A stretch of DNA of 64,000 nucleotides from Pipra filicauda. Taxonomy: Eukaryota > Chordata > Aves > Passeriformes > Pipridae. The notes under the pieces are model-generated. The model ran no database searches and was not told the DNA's origin. It saw only the letters and a list, made by a program, of their open reading frames with translations. Each line of letters begins with the position of its first letter. Position 1 is the first letter of the stretch. The position numbers were made by a program, and so were the translations under genes. Where the stretch lies: positions 1 through 64,000 of the forward strand of contig NW_024104557.1 in assembly GCF_003945595.2 (NCBI RefSeq), given 5' to 3'. Below are positions 33,901 to 45,900 of the stretch, in pieces.

Positions 33901-36900
33901 GGGTCGCTTCCTGGTTGGATTTCCCAGGTTTTGGATGAAGGCAGAAGGTTCAGGGTGGTGCCACCGTGGTGGGAAGTGCCACCAGCTTGCGAGGCAGCAG
34001 CAGGTGGAGCTCTGCCCGTGCCAGCCCAGGTGACACCCTGCTGCACTTGCTGATCTGATAGAGCTGAAGATAAGCTGCTGTGATAAGCAAGGGGTTGCTT
34101 CTCAAAAAAAATATTTATGCTCTGAGCCAGTGGAAGTTTGCAAAATTTTGTGAAGGGGCAGATTTCCACCCAGGGGGTGGAAATTCAGGTCCTAAAACGC
34201 CTGGGCTCTGAAAGATTTCACTTTGCAGTGATGGGGCTGGTGCTTCATGCCCAGTTTAGGAAAGATTTCTGCTTTCAGGGCACAGTTCTGCTCACTCTCC
34301 CCGAGGAAGGGGACACAGCCAGTGCCACAGTTGCTGTGCACTGGCTGAAAAGTCAGATGAAATCATCTCTGCACTGTGCTGATGCTTCTTGAACACTGAG
34401 GCAGAGCTGCAGTGCCCAGCAAGGATGTGTTCCCTGGGCTTTGGAGGGCTGGGTCAGACACTGCAGAACACACAGCTGAAGATACACACTGAACACATGT
34501 CCGTTTTCCAGACATCTGTTGAAGCTTTGTTTGTATTGCCTGTTAATTTGAGGGGTTTATCTAATTAATTTAGCCTGGCCTGCTGTTCTGCAAAGCCTGG
34601 AGATCCCTTGTCTCACCTCTGTGGTGCTGGTCATTAATTCTCACTCGGATGGCTCTGTATCAAGTCTAATTAGTCCTTGTGTGACTAATCTCTGCATGAT
34701 TTGGTTTATCCTGGGGTGCCACTTCTGAGGCCTCTGCAGCTCCAGGGGAGTGAAGAGATGTGTTCAGGGAAGTGCAGCTGCCAAACCCCGCCCTGTGCTG
34801 CAGGGGGAGGGGAAAAAAACCAGCAGGGACTGACCCCAGAGAGAATTATTATCAAAGCAAAGTGATTTTCAGGTGTATCCTCTGTGTTCTGTGAAGCCTC
34901 CAGTGCCCCCCCATCACTGACACAGTCCAGAGGGAGACAGAGCACAGCTTGACTTTCTGGATGTCACAGCAAATGCTGTGTCTGGAGTCACGTAGACAAA
35001 CCTCTGACCCCTGAAGAACCAGGTGCAGGTGTGTTGCAGCAGAGTAAATGAGGATTTTCTTCTCCTGTGAAGGTTTGGAAGAATTGCAGTGACTGACATT
35101 CATGTTTTTGAAAGGACTGCCCAGCTGAAGGCCTGGCAAAGAGAAGCTGTGGAATCCTAGAACCAAAAAGGTTGGAAAATACCTCTGAGATCATCGAGTC
35201 CAACCATTCCCCCAGGACTGCCAAGGCCACCACTATGTCCTCAAGTCCACATCCACATGGCTTTGAAATCCCTCCAGGGGTGGGGACTCCAACACTGCCC
35301 TGGGCAGCTGTGCCAGGGCTGGGCAATCTTTTAAGTGACGAAATCTTCCCTAATATCCAACCTAAATCTCCCCTGGCACAACTTGAGGCCATTCCCTCTC
35401 CTCCTGTCCCTTGTTCCCTGGGAGCAGAGCCCAACCCTCCCTCGGCTCCCCCCTCCTGTCAGGGAGTTGCAGAGCCAGAAGGTCCCCCCTGAGCCTCCTT
35501 TTCTCCAGGCTGAGCCCCCCCAGCTCCCTCAGCTGCTCCTGCTGCTCCAGCTCCGTTCCCTTCCCTGCACACGCTCCAGCCCCTCCATGTCTCTCCTGTC
35601 TGAGGGTCCCAGAAGTGCCCCCAGGGCTGGAGGTGCCTCAGCAGTGCCAGCACAGGGTGACAGTCACTGCCCTGGGGCTGGGACACACCAGGGCTGGCAC
35701 AGACCAGGGGCCATTGGACTTTCTGGCCACCTGGGCACCCCTGGGCTCATGTCCAGCCACTCTGTGCTATTAAAAAAGAAACTGCAGTCAAGATAAATAT
35801 TTTAGGAAGAGGGAAGAAGAAGGAAAGCTTTATTAAAACATATCTTTTTCCTACAAAATGACAATCCAGAGTGTCTGGGTGTCTTCTGTTGTTTGTGTGA
35901 TTGTTTTGGAGATCTGACAAGTCCAATTGCTGCCTTGTGTGTTTGACCACGATATGAGTCAGGTTTGGTGAGTTTTGCTTCAGCCTGAGCCCTGTTCACA
36001 CTCGTCCCTTTGAGGAATTTCCAAGTGTCCTGTAGAGAATGAAACTGGAAAAAGAGGAGGGCTTGGCTCACACATTTCACTCTGTGAGGGCTAAGCTCCT
36101 CAGTCTGAAATAAATACATGGCTTATAAAAATAGGTTCCTCTTTCACAAAATGCAAAGCAGTCTCTGTTTCACAGGACAACAGGAACCAAAACCAGAATG
36201 AATGAGTATTTGGAATTAGTGAGAGACACACACTGACTTCTGCAGGTGAAGGGATGCTGAGGTTTGAATTGCAGTGTATCTCAAGACCTTAGTAAGGGAA
36301 ATACTGCATTTGTGTAAAAGGTTTTTTGCAGTGTCTCTGGCATTTAGCAGTGACCAATAAGTGATCTGCTGCTCTGCCTTTGCAGGAAAATATTACCTGT
36401 AGCATCCAAAATGAGCATTATCATGCTGTGAATAGGACTGGACAAGCCCTGAAGCAAATAATGGGATCTCTGGAGCCTGGACTTAGGGATTTACTACAGA
36501 GCAGGCTCAGGGCTCTGCTGGCCAAATGCTGCCTGTGCTGAGCTTGGTGCTGCAGCTGTGCCCTTATCAGTCCCAAAGTCAGGTGCTCTGAAGGTTTGAG
36601 ATACACTGAGGTGAGCTGCAGGCACACCTTTGATCCCAGGATAGTTGTTGTCATAATGAATCTCATTTTCTGATGGTAGATATGCAAATATTAATTTTTT
36701 TAGGAAGGCATTGTTTGGATGAGAGGATGCTGGAGACTTGGCAGAGCGTGGAAAGCATTTTGTGCTCCTGCTGGGACACAATATAATCCAGCAAAGCACA
36801 AAATAAATGTGTGCTGAGTTGAAGTAAATGACTAGTTCTGCAGATTTCCATGAGATCATTTGACTATTTGCCTGAATTAAGGCTTAATACTTTGCAGGAT

Positions 36901-39900
36901 TGAGCAAGTAACAACATACACAAATATCAGTTTGGCTTATCAACGGAATATGCAAAGCAGGTATCAGGGATGATGATGTTTTACCATTATCTGATTGTTT
37001 TGGCCTGACTGCCGTAGTTAATGGCAACAGGAGGTCTCAAAAAAAAAAACCTGGTGGAGAGTTTTCTATGGAAAACCTCTGAAACGAGTCCTGAAACCGG
37101 TCAGTTCCTTCCTGCCAGCTGCTCCTGTCAGGATATTCCTCATTTGTCAGATCTTAATTAATAACTACAGAATACTCAGAGAGGAGCTGCAGTGACCTTT
37201 GGTGTCCTGCTGCCCCTACATGTGCTTGTGGGAGTTTAAATCCATGGGACAGAGTGAAGTTACCCCGTAACTGTGTTTATTTCAGCTGTAATTTGTGATC
37301 CTTATTTGCTCATGGGGTTTTGTTTTGGGTTTAACAATTTACATATTCCACTCTCAAGGATTCCTGCTCTGAGGTTTCGATCAGATGAATCTACTTCTGA
37401 GTTACACAAGTACAAAATGAAAATAAAATTTAAAACAAAATCAAAATACTTTAGAAAGGGGGGATAAAGGGACTTCGGGGTCTTTGCTGTTGGTAACTCG
37501 GAATTGAAGGCAGAAGGGAAAAACTAATTAAATTATTAAATTAAGCAGGAATATTTTGGTTTTTTGCAGCTGATGAGGAGCACCAGCAGAATGTGGCAGC
37601 AGCAGCAGTGGCCAGGCCTCGTCCCCAGGTGGAGGAGAGGGGAGAGGGGATGCCCCGGCGCCGCAGGAACATGGGAAACCGGCTGATGGCCCAGAGGAGA
37701 GCCCAGCAGGCTGAGGAGTGGGGGGAAGGTAACTCTGGCTTCAGTTCATCTTCCAAACGTCAAAACAAACCTGATTGTTTCCAGCTTGACCGTAATCTGA
37801 CTGCATTTATATCAGTGAATTTATAGGTGGAGTGTTTTACTGGATAACCTTAATCTAGACTGGCTTGCTTAATTTTTTTTAACTGAATTACAGATTCTGA
37901 ATTATGATATTTTCTTTAAAAATTGAAGAATTCTCTTAGTAATAATTCTTTTCATACCCATAGGTAAATAATAAATTAGATGGCTACATTTTAATACATC
38001 TGGATGCTTAGGAAATATGATTGTCCCTGTCCCCACTTCATCAGTGGTCCCTAGATCCCACCCTTTAACTGCAGTGTCTGCCCCCTTCTGAGGTGAATCC
38101 TGGCTGTTTGTTGGTGCATCACAACGTATTCTTCACTTACTTCCTAAAAACTGCCTTTGGTATTTCCTGTTTAGCCGTGCAGGTTCAATTTGGGAAAACA
38201 GAATCCACACCTTGCATTTACTGCCTTGCTGCAGTAAAATACTGTTTTCTTGCAAATTGGTGGGAAGCATTAGTTTCCCAGTGTAATCCCTGCAAAATCT
38301 GAAGTTCTCTTTCCAAAGAGCCCATGCAGGTGGTGGTCAGGACCAAGCTGATTCCCTGGAGATCACCCCAGACTGCTGCATTTGGCCAGCAGGTTGTTGC
38401 CAATGAGTTGTGTAAAACCCATGCTGGATTTACAGTTCATAGCTGCACGTCTGTGGTGTGGTTGTGGACAAAAATAGGGTGATAAATAACATCTTTCTGC
38501 ACCCTGTAAGCATCACCTCCTTTTCTGCTGAAACTTCACACATTATTATCTTTATTGCTACAGAGATGATCTCACCATGATTCACCTCACTGGATTCTTT
38601 CCACTTTCAGACTGTGGGTGAAGTGTTCAGGGTTCTGCTCAAATGGGGTTTGCTTCACTTGGGTTTGCAGTGGAGGTCAGGGTGTCTTTTTGGTGTGCAG
38701 TAGGTTCAAGCAGTGAGCACACACCTGTGTGATGCCTTGATTAGGGGCTGTTTGCACTTTGTTCAGCCTTTATTGCCCTGCAGTTTGTAGAAAGCTTCTT
38801 GCTCTTCACGTTGACAGGTAAACGTGCTCTTCAAGCTAATTATGTTCAGCAGCTTCACAGATGGAGAATGGACAGGCCTGAACTTTTCAACTTTGGTTAT
38901 TTCTTCTCATGTGAGAACACCCTGGAAAGAAAATGGAGTCTAAAAATATTTAGTTTTCAACTCCAGACATCAAAAGTCTGAATGCTGAAGGCCGACAGTG
39001 AAGCTGTCAAAGCGAACGGCTCATCTTATCTTAGTCACTTTAGCAATAGAAGAATCTGTGTCATTGGGCTTTATAAATAATTCTTTTGCAGCCTTCTGTA
39101 CATCAGATGCGAGCACTGCCTCTCTTGCATGAAGTTTCCTTTGAAATGACATCCCTCTTTTATTTGTTTTCTCTAATTTCTTTTCCAAATTAAAACAGCT
39201 TCTTGCTCCGTGCTTCTGTTTTGTGCTTCTGTGTGTGGTTTTACCTGTATTTTTGGGATGGTTTTTCCAAGTGCCTGAGCACAGGTGCACAACAGGAACA
39301 CCAAAGCCTTTGGAGACTGAGCACAGACTTGAGCAGTGTGGCTGTGGAGAGAAGCCTCTGCCCCTGGTTCCCCAGCGTTGAGGTGTTGCTATTATTAATT
39401 AAAATTAACCCTTCCTTTGTCTTTGACTGTCTGTGCTGCAGATCTTTTAGCCTGGCCCTGAGCTACCTGCAGTAGTGTGGAGTTTGGTTTTTTTTTTCCC
39501 CTTGGAAAATGATGTATTACATGTTTTAAAGCCCACTCTGTGGACACATGACCTAGGCCTGGAATCCCTCTTGGATTTGTCCCCTCGGTGCATTTTCTCC
39601 GTGTCAGTCCAATGTAAAGCAGTTTGGGCAGATTACTGCCTCCATTTCAGCCTGTTGAAGCAGCAGGTTCTCCCCACAGCAGAGTTTTATGTCACAGGAG
39701 TAGTTGACTCACACGGAGAGAGAGCCCAGAGTACAGAGAGTGGTGTGTGATGCCAGGCAGTGCAGCACCAGCTGGGGCACCCAGTGCTGAAGAGCAAAGT
39801 TGTTTGGCAATTTAGACAGAAATGCCAAAACCAAACCAGTCTGGCTTCTTCAGTTTTGCCTTGTAAAAGCTCGTGTTGCTTTAGGAGGCTTCTGATCATC

Positions 39901-42900
39901 TGCCACTGGAGTGGGTTTCTTTTTTCCTTGTTGAATTCTTTGAGATGTTTCACTAGGAAGTTTCTGTTCTGTGTGTGGAATGTGTTGAGCTTTGGGCAGA
40001 GCTGCCTGATCCTCCTCTGTGTCACTCCAACTTCTGCCCAGATGTGATTTCTTCACCAACCCTGCAAGATACCCAGGACTGCCCCTCGGGGAGGGTGTGA
40101 GGAGGCCCTGGCTGAGTCTGTGTTCTGCCTGTTGGGAGCCAGCTGTGCTGGGGAAACGGCCTCAAAGCAGCACTTGGAGTTGTGGTTACCCACAAGGGTT
40201 TTCTGTTTTCCATCCAACAATCCGATTTCAATTCCAGAATGAGAAAGGAGCTTCAAGGGTAAAGTGGTAGCCCATGGTTTCTGCTGCCTGTGCTGAGTTG
40301 TTGTTTTTGTGCCAGGACTCAAATCTTTGACAGACTAATGGGGGAGAAGAAAAAAAACCCCAAACCCTCTAGGGAACCAGGGTCAGAATCTCGAAAACTT
40401 TTAATTGTTCCTTCTGTAGCTGAAATCTGATTTACTTGCAAGTCTGCATAAGGAGTCATTTAATACAGAAAAGGATAGTCAATGAGTATTTTGAATATTC
40501 AAATCTACACTGTCAGTGGAACTAAACCAGGCTTGTAATCCTTCCTTTAGCTCAGTGGGGTGGGGTGAGACCCCTGAATTACTGGGAGATTCTCACAGAC
40601 TGAAAATAAAGGGTGAAGCACTAAATGCCTCGACTTTCCCACCCGAATGACACCACAGGGTGGTGGGTTCCCTGTTCACGGGTTCTGTGTGGGCTGTGCT
40701 GTGGGCCAGGCCCCCAGCTGGGTGCCCACACTGCCCCGGTGTGCTGAGCAATGCTTTTCAGTGGTTAGTCGAGTTCTCAAAGGAGGTCTCAGTTAGAAAA
40801 CCAACAACTATTAATACCTTCTGATGGCCAGAGATTGCTGGGGAGACAGTTTTCCCGGGTGACAAAGTGATTCTCAAAATGACTGAGACCCCTGAGTGTG
40901 TTCCACCAGCATGACTTCCAGGCTGGCTTTAGAAAAATGGGTTTGATGGCCTTAAATTGGCCAATTTAATTCCAGCCATAACATTCCTGCCTTTCCTGCA
41001 GCCCTGTTAAAGTCGATGTGCTCTGTAGGAGGGTGCCTACTCCTTTCCCTGTGGAACAGGAGTCTGGAAGGAGAGTTGTGTATTCATGTGGTCGGGTTGA
41101 TATCCCAGCTCGGGTTGATATCCCAGCTCGCAGACTTAATTAGCTCTGGTGTATCTTAATTTAAATTGAACCCAGACAGAGGTGGCTTTGTGGGCAAGTT
41201 ACAGCCAAGATGAAAACAAACCCTCTGCAAGGCATAAATGGGTGAGGATTTCAGGCATTAATCATTTAGGGCAGGAGTGGCCAAGCTGAGCAAGGGGAAA
41301 GGGGATAAACTGGAGTTGGGTTGAGTGTTCTTTGGAGCATGGGGTAGTGTGGATAAATAGCCTTAGCCATTTTCCAGTTTCAAATCCCATTTATTTACTG
41401 ATTGAGGAGGTTGTTCTTAGCTCTTGTTTGTGCCTGGCTGATGCTCTGAGTGCTTCCACTTGGACTCTGATTGAAACTTTGCTCTTGGTTGCTGGTCGTG
41501 TGCAGAAAATCTCCAGGTCTCCAGTTGAGCTTGTCCCACTGCAAAGAGCTCAGAGGTGACACTGTGGTTTTTTGTGTCTTGGAGCAGAAAGTGACCCAGC
41601 CACTTGATGTTCCCATAAAAAATTTCCTGTCAAGTGACAAGAAACTTGTGAGGATGAACAAATAATGGCAGGAATGGTGTGGGGTCATTTTGACCCCGCT
41701 GTGGTAAAATTAACGAGGCTGAGGATCTGAGGCAAATGTGTGTTAGCTTGGAGAGCTGTTGGACATTATTTCTGACTTTGTGCAAACATGTGAGGAGAAA
41801 ACCTGCCTGCCTGGTTGTTTGGGTAGTTGGGGAGTAGGACACAGGTTTTGCAGCCCAGGTTTTCTGTCCCCTGAAAGGGTGTCTTGAACCAGCACTTGCT
41901 GCTGTTGGTGTGAGATGGTGGCATTTTTGTTGACTGAAAATGGTGAGTGTAATTACCTCGATCATGGCAAGGTGACAAAGAAAACAGACTTCTCTGAGAA
42001 ATTACAGCCATCTCCAAGTGTCCAGCAGAACAAAGACCACTGGGCAGCCCCCTGGGCGTGGTGGGAGCTCCGTGAAGAAATGAGGCAGAAGGGAAGGACG
42101 TGCCAGGAGAGCCTAAACAGCCCAGTACGTTTCCAGGAAGGATTTCAAGGGTTTAGTTTTGAAAGACACTCACTTCCACACCTCGGGAATGACCTCTCTG
42201 ACTTGTTGCAAAAAGTCTTGCCAAAAAATGGGACTTTGTGTGGGCTGTTATGGTTTGGTTTGTTTTTTTTAACAAACAGAAAGTAAGGATTGCATCAAAG
42301 AAATAATCTGGTTTTGTCAGGTTACTTTTATTATTTGTTCCAAACTGGTACAGGCTATGGGCTCTCTACTTTTGGCAGCTTGTAAATAAAACATGATAAA
42401 GAAAAGTTAAAGTCCAACATAAATGAAATCATGAGTTCCTCTCTTCTTTTGCGTGGCAAGACTTGGAGATCAGAATTATTCTTTTTAACTGTAAGTCACT
42501 ACTGAGAAAGAAAAACACAACACAAAAAAGGTTTTTAAAGCTTTAAAAATTATAATTGGGCATGTTAAAATGCCCATTATTGCTTTTTGTAGCATCTAAG
42601 TTCAGCATTCAAATCTTGCAGCTAAGAAAAATCTTGCGTGAGTGTTTTCTGCTAGTTTGGGGGAAAAATAATTTAAAAGATAATTTTTGATCCCCATTCC
42701 GTGATGGATATTGTGCATGAATCTGAGAAGGATGTGTTTGTGCTGAAATTTCTTAAAATAAGAAGTACTTTTTCTGAGTGCTGAAAGATCTGGAAAATGT
42801 GTAAATTTAGAAGCAGCGATGTTGGTCCCACACGGTTCTGGTGAAATGGAGCTGCATTAATTGCAGTGGTTGAAATCATTTTAATGCTTAATCAGTAGGA

Positions 42901-45900
42901 AAACCTTTCTAGTACAGTTAAACTTTGACTAATATCCCAACTAGTGAATCAAAAGTCAATTTTGACTTGCTGCTACTCATACAGTGACTTTGGTGTTATC
43001 GAAGTGCCCACAGTGTGTCTGTCCTGGAGCCAGTTCGAGCACAGACTGGGGAAGGGGGAGGGAGGTGTGTGGTTTCTCACTTCTGCCAAATGACTTTATT
43101 TGAGAATAAACTTGGTCGTTTGAGTTCTGCTCTAAAGGTCTGATGTCCTTTGTTTGTGCTGCACTTTTTCTGTCCCAAGCGTTGACCGATTTGGTGGCTT
43201 CAGATTAATTAACCAATGTCTTGTTCTGTTTCTAAACGGGAGATACACCAAATTAAATTAAGAAATTTAAAAAATATAAAAATTATGACTAGTTATTAGG
43301 CTATTGTTAGTCCCACCACAGGGCTGTGTTACTCAGGAGTGCCCACACCTTTCCATATGTTGGTCCAATTCCCTTCAGTGGCTGGTGTCACACATCTCTT
43401 TGATGTTAATAACATGCTGTTAATAACATCATCTGCTTTCAAGATGAGCTCCTTGTTTTGACTGGCATCTTTCCCCCTCTTTTCTCTACTCCTTTATTTA
43501 GGTGCTGCATAAATAGTAAATAAAGCAGCTGGCTCTGCCCTAAGGACTTTTTGTGAGTTCTTTTTTGCAGATGGGAATCCATTTGCTTCACTTCCAGAAC
43601 TTAATGTAAGTTCTGGACCCTTTGACATGGATGACATGGACAATTAGACCACGTTGGATGGGGCTTGGAACACTCTGATCTAGTGGAAGGTGTTCCTGCC
43701 CAAGGGAGAGGGGAATGAGATAATCTTTAAAGTCCCTTCCAACCCAAACCATTCTGTAATTCTGTGATAACTAAAATACGTGCTGGTTGTTTCTTTTGGA
43801 GTTTCTTGCCTGTTTTGTACACAGTAGCTGGTAAATTCCTGTCATGATTGAAAACATCAGCACTCTAGTTGATGGTATTAGGAAGCATTTTTGAAAAGTA
43901 ATCTGTAAATTTCAAGAGATTCAGCCTTTGTGACTTTTAAATTTTCCTGTTGTGCTGCCTCTCAGTGTGTTCAAAATATTAAGGGAAAGCAAAGATTCCC
44001 TGAAGCTGCCTCTCGGCTTGGCCAGGTGAGCAAACCCATGTAAAGCAGAACATGTCAAGTGGTGTGAAAACATCACTGTGAGTCAGGTTGTTTCTGCTTT
44101 CTGCCTCTTGGTGCTGGAAACTTGTGGGAATACTTTGCAAGCTCTGGAAATCATGGAATGGTTTGGGTTGAAAGGGAGATGAAGAATCACCTCATTCCAC
44201 CCCCCTGCCATGGGCAGGGACACCTTCCACTAGCCCAGGTTGCTCCAAGCCCTGTCCAACCTGGCCTTGGACACTTCCAGGGATCCAGGGGCAGCCACAG
44301 CTTCTCTGGGCAACCTGTGCCAGGGCCCCACCACCCCCACAGGGAGCAATTCCTTCTCAGTATCCCATCTATCCCTGCCCTCTGGCTTTTTTAATGATGT
44401 CTGATGCCTGTGTTTCCCAGCTGAGTGCATACCCAGACTACCCAACTGTAGTGCTTTGGGTGATGATAAACTGCTTTCACACACAATTAACATGTTGCAT
44501 CACATCTGAGGCTCAAGAGTAGGTGAAATGCACGTTCCTATGGAACTGACCCCCCCCATGGAGTCTCCTGTTGTCGTCACAGCTCTGAGTGTGTGAAAAG
44601 TGATTGTTAAAAGCTGCTGCTTTATTTAAAATTAAGTAAAGAAATCTTGCTGGCTGCGTGCAGCAACCTCTCTGCTTTTGGTGGAGATGCTCTGCTGTAA
44701 TAACAAATTGATTCAGCAAATACTTTTACCCCGTGTTTATGTTCCTGTCAGCATGCTCAGGTTTATTTAGAACACATTAATTGCACCCAGGTTTAGTGCA
44801 GTGTTGGCCTTTCAAGCTCTGCTGAATCACAGGCTGTGTCTGCACCACCCGTGGTACTTCAGGGATCGCATCAGATGCTTCAAACAGGAGGAAAGCAAAT
44901 GCTCCTGAACAAAGGCACGTTTGATCCAGGACTGGAATAAGGCTTTAAAAGCCTTGCTTAGGTTTCTGCCTAATGTCTGGCTCAGGTAATCTTAATATAG
45001 ATGAAATCTGAGAAGCCCTCAGAGCCTCGGGTGGAACAGTGTCAAAGATGGTGTTTTATGCTTGTGGTGTTTGCCAGAAATAATTTTCTAAGCAATAATA
45101 CCAGTACTGAGCTGTTCATTTTGGAGTAATAACTGCTAATGCTGGGTTGCTCACCCAGCATTGTGTTTGGAACTCCCCTTGACTCCCTATTTGAAATATA
45201 AATAAAGTTATTTTAAGCTTCAGCAGAACTGCAGAAGCAACTGTGTCAAGTCTGAGTATCCCCCGTTGCTTTGTGTGGTGTAGGAAGGGGGAACCCTTTT
45301 GATCATCTCAGTAATGAGGCACCAGTAATTCTCTGAAGCCCAGTTCAGCAACCAAGCTCATATTAATCTCATATAATCTCCTGAAAACAGCTCAGTTATT
45401 TGAGAGCCACCTACACAGCTCTCACTTACATTTGGTTCTCATGATGTGTCTCTGTGGCTTAACCATAGTCCTGTCCTGTGTCTTGGAATCAGTAAAACAA
45501 GAGTGTTTCAAACCTAATTCTGCATATAAAAGAAGAAGGGGTCTCAGTCATCCATGTGCCCCTTTTACAGCAGCTTTTGGGGTTCCCAAAAAAGGGGACC
45601 AGGGAGCTCCCTACAGAAAACATCCTGGCACCAGCCCTGCCAAATCTCTTCCAGTCTGGATCTGAAGTCAGCATCAAGCATACCAGCACTGTGGGTGCTC
45701 TAAAGATCAATTATGTTACTCAAAAAGGGAGCCACGTGTGAAGATCTTCCATTTTGATCCTGCCATCTGATTCAGGCACGTGAATCTCCATGTCTTGTGT
45801 GGTGTTCCATGGGGTGAGCTGAGGATTTCTCTTGGAATGTTGAGGTCAGTCCACAGTGCTTATGTGGTGGGATCAAGGACTACTCTAGACCAGGAAATGA

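Larger units (their letters stand above)
30707..37569 (+). other. DDRGK1 intron 1
   Basis: A 6.9-kb intron. It holds a sense CR1 (31205-32136), a small CR1 tail (32381-32462) and a long antisense CR1 (35153-35768). The remainder is unique AT-rich DNA, with an A/T-only stretch at about 32820-32885. No other exon is supported. Confidence 0.85.
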
